From NCBI RefSeq assembly GCF_954871325.1, contig NC_088777.1, positions 37,487,366-37,551,365 on the forward strand: DNA of 64,000 nt, given 5' to 3'. This DNA is from Gordionus sp. m RMFG-2023 (Eukaryota; Nematomorpha; Gordioida; Chordodea; Parachordodidae). Below are positions 36,301 to 48,300 of this stretch, in pieces (position 1 is the first letter of the stretch; each line of letters starts with the position of its first letter). Both the position numbers and the translations under genes were made by a program. The notes below the pieces were generated by a model. The model saw only the letters and a list, made by a program, of their open reading frames with translations. It ran no database searches and had not been told where the DNA came from.

Positions 36301-39300
36301 CTGCCTCAAACCTCTAATGGAGGTGACATTGCTATTTTTATTTTACACCTGGGTGATCCCTTAACTAAGTATAGAAGCCACCAGCTAAAAATAGGACCTC
36401 TACAATCCAAGACTACAAGAAATGTTTCAAGAAGAGGGTTCAGGCCTCGCCTTGACGCTCTTAGGATATAAAACAATGAGGGCAGGTACTTCCTATATCC
36501 AATCAACATGAGATTAGCTAATAAATTTGTCACAACTGTTACAAGCCGATGTCATCAAGCAATACCAGCTAAGTCAAATCTGCTCTCTGCTACACATTTT
36601 TTCCAAAGTAGATGGATCCCCCAGAGTCATCCGTGATTCCTCACACGTTCCCAACAAATTTTTGAAATATCCATTTCGGATAAAATCAATCCACCTAATG
36701 CCTGCAAATCTGGAGAAGGCTAAGTTCACTTGCAAAATTGAGATCAAATTAACCATCTTCTTTCCTTTAACACAGGGTGAAGAAATTCTTTGGCTTATTT
36801 TCAACCACACAGCTTATAGACACACTGTTCTATCAATGGGAACATCCTTTAGCCTCTTATTGCCTCCAGAGCATTTTACTAGATGCAATTAGATATGCCT
36901 CATATAACGTATACCTCGACAACATCTTAATCTATAAAGATAACTGAAGATAAATTTATTTTTTGGTCAGGCATTAGGGATTCAATTGGTTTTCAATTGG
37001 TCCCAAGTTACAAAATTTTATGCTAACACCCTGCCAATGAAGTTTTCTTATAAACTAAAATCTCGTTTTTTAAACTACTTAGCCTTTTACTAAACAATTA
37101 CAGGTGCAATGCACCGAATATTTTTAATTAATACATTATCATATGAAACCGTATGTATAAATGTATTTATAGGTGTATGGAATTTTCCATTACTTACGGC
37201 CACATGGAAAAGTGGACCAGCCCTGGCCTCTGGCAATGCCCTTATATTCAAACCTTCACCTCTCACCCCTTTAACTTCTCTAATGCTTGCAGAAGCTTTT
37301 ACTGAAGCTGGCTTACCTACGGGGTGTTTCAATGTTGTTCAGGTATGTTTATTGAATATCATTATTTAATAATAGCATTTAAATTGATTGCTACGTTTTA
37401 TGACAAGCAATATTAATTAATTTTTTGAGCCGAAATGAATTGATTTTTCGGAGAGAAAATTATAAACTATTTATAATGTGTATTTTTAGTGGTTTGTTTG
37501 TTATATAGAACACATTTATTATAATTAAAGAAATTTTTAAATAATATAATTTTGGCATTATCAATTATCATTTTTCTGGTTTTGTATAATTCTATCTTAT
37601 CCCGAAAAATATGGCAGATTAAAACTTTATTAGTATATTGAAAAATATTATTTAAATAGAAATAATTCACAGTTAATTTTCTTCATCCACTCAAACATAT
37701 TTATTATGATTTTTCATAAATAATCTATGATGTTTGAAAGTGTAGCTCGTTCATATAATAATCAGAGGCACAGCCAGTGGGGGAGGGGGGTAAATCCTCC
37801 CAAAGCCATTTATAATATTTTTGATTATTTTATGATTAATAATTTATATTTTATAAAGGGTAACCTTACCTCTGATCTAATACATATTTCAATTTAGATT
37901 TATTTATCACATTTTTACAGCAAAAAGAAATATTCTACTAATTTATTATATGAATTAATATTAAATTTTAAATTCTTTGATATTTAATCTAACATTTATG
38001 GGATGTTTAGATATCCCAAGAGGCAAATATGGTACACAGAATCATTTCATAAGCTCCCAACATGCAGAAAGAAAATTGCAAAATGTGCCCAACAAGATGG
38101 AGCCTTCGCCATCAAGCAGTCATTACTTTTATGGATAGATACTGAAGTAGCGAAATGGTTTGAAAGAAGCATCTTCAGAATCAGACAGAGTTATAATGCA
38201 TCAACAAATTGCTTAATAACATAAGTATTTTAAATATATTTCAAAAATGGCATTGTTATAATTGAGACTATGATAATAGCTGAAAGCATTGTATTATAAC
38301 TTAAGGAATCTAGATCAAATATAGATTTCCAATTTCATAAATCAAATGCCATTGTTGAGTCAAAAGCAGAACTCTAAGATTTAATATTTGTCTACCGACC
38401 TTGACGCGCACTAAGACAGGGTTGTATAGTGTCAGTAGTATAATAATCTCTTTATCCTCCTCTTGGATTTTTTATAACTCAAATGAATGAAAATTACCTG
38501 ATTTATCAGACAGCATTTACAAATCTGCAAGTATTATTTTCACCATCCATTTTAAACTTGGAAGAAAAATGTAAACTAAAATATAAAAGATTATATGGTT
38601 AACCAGGGTTGATAATGTTCTAATAGGGCTATGAAAGCTTTGCATAATTTCAAAAATATTTTAAATTATTACCCATTAGTACTTCTGCCAATGAAGGTAT
38701 TTAAATTGAAAATGGATTGATAAAAAGTGCTAATTGATCAAAAAAGTATAAGATTTAAACAAGAAGAATACAAACTCTCGTAGTATACTAGAATTAGTAA
38801 ATAATTGACTTTGAGGCAACAAGATAATTTGAATCTTGGTAAATATACTGTGGATTTTAATTGATCATTTATCGAATAAAATCATTGTACTTGTTATAAA
38901 TAAATTTAATTTTAACTATATATATTTTCTTATATACTCTTATAAATAAAATATATTATATAAATATTTCTTTAATAATTTAGATAATAAACAAGTATTC
39001 AAGAACCTTGTGTTTTCTGATTATTTCTATATTTTAAAATAAATTTTGTATATTTGATTTCTCCTTAAAAATCGCGTTCGAACGTTTTGAATTGCCATGA
39101 ACCTGAAGTGGAACAAGGTTTAAACGAGAATGTATGTTATATATTAAACTTTTGCTAAATCTAACCTCTGCCCATTAGCCTTTCATTACCTCACCATGTT
39201 ATAAAATCATAATGGAGTCCTAGAATATATTTGGTTATCATTGGAATAGAGCTTGAAGTCATCCTTTATCTTATTGGGAGGGGTGGGTTGATCTGCAATT

Positions 39301-42300
39301 TCGAAAGTTGCAACCCATGATTTCTCTAATGTTAGCCTCCACTTATTCCAAAATTCTAAGATTATAGAGGGTGGCCTAATGGGTTAGATGTATGCTTGGA
39401 AACAGCAGAAGTACGAACAAGGACATATGTTCAATCCTGGTAAGGAGCATAAAAACTTTCAAGTTTTTCTTCGATGACTGATGTGTAAAGACATATGGTT
39501 TGATGAATTTCGGAGCTTAGAGATGACACCCCGGTCACCGACAGGTCTGGACAGCCGGGTGCTAAGGATACCTGTCCAATAAACAAAATGAAGGAAACAA
39601 ATAAAAATATAAATATGAAAGCTAGGGCGTTCCCTCCAAGCGACGCGCAGGGTGTAGACCTCCATCCTGTGAAAAGTAAAGTAAAGGTCAAAGCAAAGAA
39701 GACAAGATTAACAAGTTTGAATATTGGGACGCTTAAAGGTAAGACGAGAGAATTGGCATCAATTTTGAAAGAGAAAAGTTGATATAGCGTGCATACAAGA
39801 GACGAAATGGAAAGGACAGAAGACTTTGATGATTGGAGATGGGTATAAATTGTACTATAATGGAATTGTTAGCAATAGGAACGGTATCGGCATCATCCTT
39901 AGTCAAGATCTAACCTCCTCAGTATTAGAAGTCAACAGAATCTCTGATAGAATAATGAAGATAAAACTGCATTGGTCAATCAATACTACACATCCTATCA
40001 GTATATGCTCCTCAAACGGGTTGCAAGGAAGAAGAGTAAGATGACTTTATTTTTGATGAAGCTGTAATGGAAATCCCTAAGGATGACCTAGTCATAATTG
40101 GTGGTGACTTAAATGCGCATGTGGGGAAAGCAAGAGATAGCTACAAAAGGCATCATGGTAGTTTTGGATATGGAGAAAGAAATGATGAAGGAGAGCACGT
40201 ACTGAAATTTGCACAAGCCTTCGACCTTGCCTTAACCAACACCTACTATAGGAAAAAAGACAGTCATTTAATAACATACGAAAGTGGTACAAGGAAAACA
40301 CAGATAGATTACATGCTAATCTCTCGCAGAAGATTTAAAGATATAATAGACTGCAAAGTCATCCCAGGAGAAGATATCGCCACACAACACAAGCTACTAG
40401 TCATGGATTTACACATCTCAAATAAATTCACTCAAAACAAGATAAAACTGGAACCATGCATCAAATGGGGCAAATTAAAAACAATGACAGATGCCTTTGC
40501 AATCAATGCAAACATTGAAAAAATAGATTCCTCACAAGTCAGTGAAAAAATGTGGACAGACCTTTCATCCAGATTAATAGACACTGCCAAATCGACACTA
40601 GGCTTGACAAGGGGAGGCAACAAATCATACAAAGAACTATGGTGGTGGAATGAAAAGGTACAAACATAAAGGAGAAAAAAGCCCTATATAAAATATGTTA
40701 CAAATCCAAAAACCCAGATGACAAGACAAATTACAAAAAATCCAAGAGAATAGCTACAAAGGCGGTGGCTAGGGCCAAATCTATGGCATACGATGACATG
40801 TACGAAGATCTACATACCAAAGAAGGGCAAAATAAAATATACAGATTAACCAAACAGCGAGAAAAGAACTCTAGGGATATAAATCCGAAAGTAATAAAAA
40901 ATAAAGATGGGAAATTGATATTAAGGAAAAAGATATAATGAATAGATGGAAGGAATATTTTCAGGAGCTTCTCAACTTTGATCCCCACATACTACATCTA
41001 GATAAACACCCCCTTGTCAAAACCTTGTACAACCTATAACAGAACAAGAAATAATCACATGCCTCAAGCATATGAAAAACAACAAAGCTAGGGGTCCAGA
41101 CGATATTCCAATAGAAAGCCTTAAAGCACTAGGGGATGATGGAATACATCTCCTCACAAATCTGTACAATAAAATACTTGAAAATGAAGAGGTTCCCCAA
41201 AAATGGAGGCAGGGCTATCTAGTTCCTATCTTCAAAAATAAAGGGGATCCACACAATTGTCAAAATTACAGGGGAATAAAACTAATGTCACACTGTCTAA
41301 AACTATACGAAAAAATAATAGAAAAAAGATTAAGAGATATAATCGAAATAGGAGAGACTCAGTTTGGCTTTATGCCTGAAAGATCAACAACCGATGCTAT
41401 CCACGCAATTAGGCAAATGAGTGAAAAATACAGGGAAAAAAATAAAAAGCTACACCTCGATCTAGAAAAGGCCTTCGGTAGAATCCCAAGAAAACTTATC
41501 TGGTGGGCGCTACGCCACAAAAAGGTTCCCGAAAAATATATAAGAATAATACAGGATATGTATATGGGCCATACAACAATGGTAGCACAACAGGTACTTC
41601 AGCAGGCTTCACAATAGCGAAGGAGTTCATCAAGGGTCGGCTCTCAGTCCAGTTCTCTTCATTACAATAATAGATGTATTAGCACAGTCTATACCTCAAA
41701 CAGTCCTGTGGAATATGATATTTGCAGATGATATTGTGATACTTGCCGAATCCAAGGATGAAATGAAAGAAAGATTAGTGAGTTGGATAAATATCCTAGA
41801 AAAGCACGGACTAAAAGTAAATAGAGAAATGAGGAATATATGGTGATAGGAGGAGATGAAACAGAGAGTATTGATATAAATGAATGGCAGATATCGGCAA
41901 TTAGAAGCTGCAAATATTTGAGCTCCATTATACAAACAAATGGCACAATAGAAAAAGAGATAAAGAGTAAGATTAATCAAGGGTGGTTAAAGTGGAGATC
42001 TTTATCTGTAGTGCTATTTGACAAAAGAATCCCACACAAATTAAAGGGAAATACAGTTCCATACAACCAACTATTCTATATAGTTCGGAAACATGGCCAA
42101 CCAAAGAATCAGCCGAGAGAAGTCTACAAACTATGGAGATGAGAATGCTGAGGATGATTGCTGAGGTAACAAGAAAGGATAAAGTGCGCAGTACAAGAAT
42201 ACTAAGTAGTTTAAAGGTAGTGCCCATTAAGACTAAGTTAATGGTAAACAGACTTAGGTGGTATGGGCACACAATGAGAAGGTTTATGAACTACATAGGA

Positions 42301-45300
42301 AATAAAGTTGAGAGTTTGGAAGTGATGGGCAAACGTAAAAGAGGAAAGCCAAAACTTCAATGGGGCCATAAAGTTAGAGCCAATATTAAGAAGTATAAAT
42401 TAGAAAAAAGAGATTGTATGAATAACATAAAGTGGAGAGAGATGTTGAAGGAGCTTACCACCAGAAAAGGTGAAAGCTAAAGAGAAAAAAAATCTAATTT
42501 CCATTTTTTTTAAATAATTTGATTGTTAGACTTGTGCGCCGAATCCTCAATTGACGGCGACCGTTATTGCAATTGTTACATAATGAGTTGCCTTTAATTG
42601 GACAATATTTATAATTTTTAATAATGTTGATCATATTTAGAAAAATATTACGAATATAAAATAGAATTGCAATAAAAGACTTTCAAAAATGGCTAACTAA
42701 TAAGGGACTAGTAAATCCAAATTTTTTAATAGTTATAAATTTATGCAAATATTATTAAGAAGCAAATTATAATGTCTAATGCCTAAATTTATTGTAGTTT
42801 AATTTAAAAAAATATATGGATTATGCAATAGATAATCTTTTAGAGGTTAACTCAAAATTATTAATAAATCTTCAGTTATAAATGTATTATATCTATTTCA
42901 CTTGATATTAATAATAAATTTTCTAAAAGGCATGAGATATTTTATTTCTATTCGTGTTTTAATAATTTTAACTTTACTCTAAGCTCTTTCATCAGAGCAT
43001 GAGGTAGGGGAGTTATGAAATACTTATATAATATTTTTAGATATGTAAATGAACTCGATTTTATTTAAGATTATGTATGGTAAAATAAATGAATATTTCA
43101 GCCTTTTTCTATTGGTTATTTATAATTTTTTCGCCTGTATATTAAAATAAAGTTGTTATTAAAATTAATAACTTTCATCATAGTATGAGGTATCATTATT
43201 TCTAATATTCATTAGATCCTTATTATAATTAATAGATAGTGTAAGTGTAGTGGTCAAAAATTGGAAAATTCATCTAAAATGTTCTGAGAATTAAAATGAT
43301 AAACACAGTTAATTTCAGATGTCTGTAAAATTTCTATAGTCTCCTTGTCTACTAATACAGCAGGAATAAAAATTAAAATCTGATTTTAAAAAGATTCATA
43401 ATTAAATCTTTCATTCAAGTGTTTAATGATCATATTGATGACTCGGTTAAACTTTTCTTAACTTCGCTTTTTGTTGTCAAATATAATCATCAAACTCTGT
43501 TTGATCCTTCAGTTTAAATATTGACTTAATATTATAAATATCAGTTATAACATTATTTTCCTCGATAAAGTATCTAACATTATTATATAATTTTGAGAAT
43601 ATAATATCACCATTTGCTTAATTAAAAAAATATAATTTAAATACAACATGTATGTGATTGAGTCATCGGAATTAATTCGCTCATTCAAAGAGCTATTGTA
43701 AACTCACCGTCACCACTTTGGAACTCTCAACTTCAACTATCAATAACATTGAGTGCAATAAAGCACATCCCGCATCGCAAACCACACTTATTTCTATGGC
43801 ACGTGCGTCACTCTTAAATTTAACTCAATCCGCAGCCTGTCATAAATGAATTTTCATAATGGTTCTATTTTCAATCCATCATTTAAATATAAATCTGTTT
43901 TGTCACTACGCACATTATCATAATTCACCATCCCATTCAACTACTTTGTCAAGTTGCTGCATCTCTCAGCCAATTACTTAAGAACCATCCAACATGTTGA
44001 CCATTTCAGTTCTTTTGAGAAGTGTTCCATTCTCTAGGTTTTTGGCTAAGAATATAAGCACATATAATAGATAAAAATACCTATAAAAGGATGGTATTGT
44101 TTGTGGATAAGGACTTCTTTTTTTTTAACTTCTTTCCAATTATTTTACGTCAACTTTAATTATTTAAATAATAATTCTTTTGCATTAATTTTTACGTTTG
44201 TTTAAATTTGACCATGTGTACTATTGCATAGTAACGCGCTTTTGTATATTCTAGGTAAAACTACTATATACAATTTGGAAATAAGTTTTTATAATATATA
44301 TTTTAGTGCATAGTCAGAGATTTCCTATACTAACAAAAAATACTATAACTATTCTGCTAACTTTTAAAAAAATGGCTAACAAAAATAAAGGAAAGATTCT
44401 ATATTGATATGTGTCTTATGTTATGTGCATTTTTATATTAGATTCTCTACCTCAACAGTCCTTAAGGCTCATCTATCTCTGGACCACTCTAAAATAAAGG
44501 CTATATTCTATATTGACATGTGTAGCCTCGTTTATTTTTAGGTGCTCATATTTTAGTGATTCCTCCACCTAATGTTAATAGTCAAAGCTACTCCTCCTAA
44601 TCCTAACCCAGAGCTATCCGGGCACCAAATCTTATGACTACCCTCGCCCCCTCCACGCCCTATAAAAAAATATTATCTTTTGGAATTAAAAAAAATTGGC
44701 CTCAAAAACCGCGTTGAAAAAATGTTCAGTATGGATAACTCAATATTTTAGTCAGAAAAATATTGCCTTAAGCCTCGCTAATAGAACCTTTGTGCCATCT
44801 ATGAGCAAAATCTACAGGCTTATGTATTATTTTTATGAATAAAATATTGAGTTAATCGTTTTTAAAAATCGGCTCAAATCTAGACGTATAACAATCCCAA
44901 TTTCAAACACATTTTTATGTCAGGACATTTTCTCCCCTCAATCTTTTTTATATTATTTTTATATTTATCCTACTCTATAAAGGGTGGAGCACAAACCGGA
45001 TCTCTGTTATGCAAACATCCTAGTATTGGTAAAATAAGCTTTACAGGTAGCGCGACAACTGGATCGGCCATAGTGAAAAATATATCCGGTGACGGTCTTT
45101 TTGTTCCAGCCAAGCGTCTCACCTTGGAACTTGGCGGGAAGTCTCCACTTATCGTTTTTGGGGATGCGCCTTTAGAGATGGCCGTAAAAACGGCGATGAT
45201 GGCCAATTTCCTTACTCAAGGAGCTGTAAGAATTAAAGATAAATCTGGGGAGTTAGAAGATATGAGAATATAAGAAAAAATTAAGTATGAAAGAGCCACA

Positions 45301-48300
45301 AATAAATGATGGAACAGATAAAAAATTAAAGTGCTGCCAATTTTATATGCATATTTTATAAATTTTAGACATGTTCAAATGGTACCAGGGTTTTCGTTCA
45401 CGACTCGGTATACAACAGATTTATAGAGTTTTTATATTAATTTAAATTTCATACTATATCACATTATTCATGTGTATTCAACTATATTATCTATTAATAT
45501 ACTATATAAATGATATCTCAGGTGCTTACGAATGGTAGGGACTAGGGAGTTATTAGATACCTATAAAAATAGACATAAAAGTGCTAAAAATAATTAACGG
45601 AATATCATATTTATGTAGCATAAATAATATGCTACAAGTTTTATTGAAGGTATTTTCACAAGAAAGAAAGAGATTAAAAAATGCGAACTTATCATGTCAT
45701 CGGCTATTGCCTAAGGACAACCAGTCAGAAAATTAATATAAGAATCTAGCAAACCTATGGCTGCGTCAACCTGACCAGCTTGATTTTACAAAAACACATT
45801 CGATTGAGGTTTATTTTAAAAAATTAGTCCATATAATATATCAACTCATTTATCATAACCAAATTGAAATTACTTTTCCTATATTCTTATGGGTTGTTCT
45901 TAAGCATTAGTCGGTTTCTTTAAGCCCACCAATAAGGTTTAAAACTGATCATTGTTTAAAATAATTTAATTAACTACCAAAAACTAGGTTATTAGTTGCT
46001 AAGATGAATCAAAACTTTATCTCTAATCCCCAAGGGATAGGTGATCCTACATTAGATACAACCTTAATCGGGGCCACTATAACTTCCGAGCACGCTAAAA
46101 AAGTCATGAGTTATATCGAGAAAGGGAAGGAAGAAGTAAAATAATTAAAATTCTTTCTGTTCTTAATACAGTTTTCACTTATAGAATTCATGTTACAATC
46201 ATCTCACTTGAATAGAAAATCATAGTTCCCACAAAACTGGTCTAAAACATAGTTTTTTGAAGTTAATTCAGACATACATATTAAAGAAAAGATACTTTAA
46301 ATCCGATTATATATTGACCTTTATGGCCGATTAAATATAAAGCTAAAAATGTTTTATATCGTAATGAAAGAACATTAATTGACAATAATATTATTTTAAC
46401 TGCCACTGAAAGCCTAGATTATTTTGTCTACTCTAAAAATTGTGTTAGCATTACCACATTTTCTAGTTATTTAAACATTTAGTTCATTTTTTACAAATTA
46501 TGATTTTTATAAACCGATCTTCATGCTTTTAATTTACGCATTATGCACGTTCTAATTTACACCTCACGCAAGAGTTACTCATAATTTTTGTAATTACATT
46601 ACCTGATTTTTATTTACAATCTTATATATATTGTTTTATAAATGTCATTACTTCTCTTATATAATGCAAGGGAGCTAAATTAGTGTTCGGAGGTTACAGA
46701 GTTCACCCCCCAGGGCTGACCTCCAAAAATGGACATTTTTTGATGCCAGCTATATTTAGTGAATGTACTGATGACATGACGATATGCAAGGAAGAAATTT
46801 TTGGGAGTGTGATGTGCCTACTCAAATTTAAAGAGGAAGGAGAAGTGATCGAAAGAGCTAATAACACATATTTCGGATTATCCGGCGGCATATGTACTAA
46901 GTAAAACGTGAAAATCAATAGATTTACATCGTTACTTTCCCACTTTTTAAAATTAATTTTATGAGAGAACCATTTTTTAAAATAAATGGCACATCATAGT
47001 CTAATAACTTAGTACGCATTTGGATTATAATTGTATATTATGAATATATAAAATATTTTTACAAGTCCGGTTTTATCAAGCCGAACCGATGTTGGCTGAT
47101 GAAATAACTCGATTCATTTTTGTTTTTATCAGATCAATTGAAAGATTTTTTTAAGATTGTGGAGCGATATGAACAGTTCCTGGTTGATCGCCATTGCGCT
47201 TATAATTTAAATTAATATAACTTCATCCTACATATACCCTTTACCGTATATGTATATGAACTATTTAAAGGTACTCTTATGGTCTGCTATTTTGGTCCCT
47301 TTACGACATTTTAAATTAATGAAAGTTTAACTCTTTGCACAAATAAAAATATTAGAGAATAGAATATATTTACAAAGAAATAAAATATTATATATTTGTA
47401 TTGATTATTTTTTATAAAAATTTGGGTTAAATAAATTTTCTAAAAGATCTTCTCTTTTCTCTTCACAAATAAGGTTCTTTAGACTGAACAAACTTTTTAT
47501 GGGAGCACTTGATATAAGGACGTTTTATTTAAAAAGTAATTTTAAATCTGAGAAATCATATAAGATAATCTGTTATCCTTGAATTGTATAAAAAATGTTA
47601 TATATATTCATTATCAACAACAAAATTTTATCCAATACAATCTCTTTTTAATTAATTCAGATAATCGCCCAGATTTATTTTGTAAATTCCAATCATCATT
47701 TTCTAAAAAAATCTTGTTGACATCTTGTGTTGCCACTGGTAGACAAAGTCATTCAAATCATAATTAGTTAATCCAGAAGAGGCAGATATTGTGCAAATAA
47801 AATTGGACTCAAATAATCTTTCTCTTAAAATATCTTTCATTCAAATTTAGATATTCTTGAAATTAATATTTGTCTATATATAATCTTCATATTATGTTGC
47901 AGAATATTTATAATAAAATCTTCTTCACAGGAAATTTATTTTTGTTTGTTTTAATTATAACTGTGCCGATCCACAAATTTTTCACTCACCTTCTGATATT
48001 ACTAAAAAATTGATTCGATATTTATTTTTATCTACCATCTATCGTATCAATGTCATAAAAATATCAATATTTTCGAATATAAAAAAGACCAACTAACTTT
48101 CACAATTAATTATATATATTTTATTTTTTTTATTCACCAAAAGTTAATAATCTCGTTTAAAATATTTGCAAGTGTTTATGAATGAGTGTAGTGTTGTTTA
48201 ACAGCTCTATTTAGCCTATTATTAAAAAGGGCTAAATCAAAATTTTAGCCAAAATGTTATCACTTAAGCATCGAAATTTCGTCAATGGAAGACCAAACCT

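Larger units (their letters stand above)
27911..37172 (+). other. ALDH intron 4 (9.3 kb), filled with nested transposons
   Basis: The donor is gtatat after GCCATAG and the acceptor tatttatag. The host reading frame resumes exactly (…AAIG then VWNFP). Unlike introns 1-3 (38, 41 and 45 bp), this intron has grown to 9.3 kb, of which about 7 kb is the nest 28488-35455. 27911-28487 and 35456-35990 are AT-rich with no recognisable feature. Confidence 0.85.

Noticed and set aside
39431-39691. Minus-strand frames opposite the LINE 5' region
   Set aside because: Antisense shadows of the RTE endonuclease start.
40092-40301. Minus-strand frames within the LINE
   Set aside because: Antisense of the endonuclease domain, which is clearly coded on the plus strand.
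44970-45206. Minus-strand frame of 78 codons
   Set aside because: Antisense shadow of ALDH exon 6.
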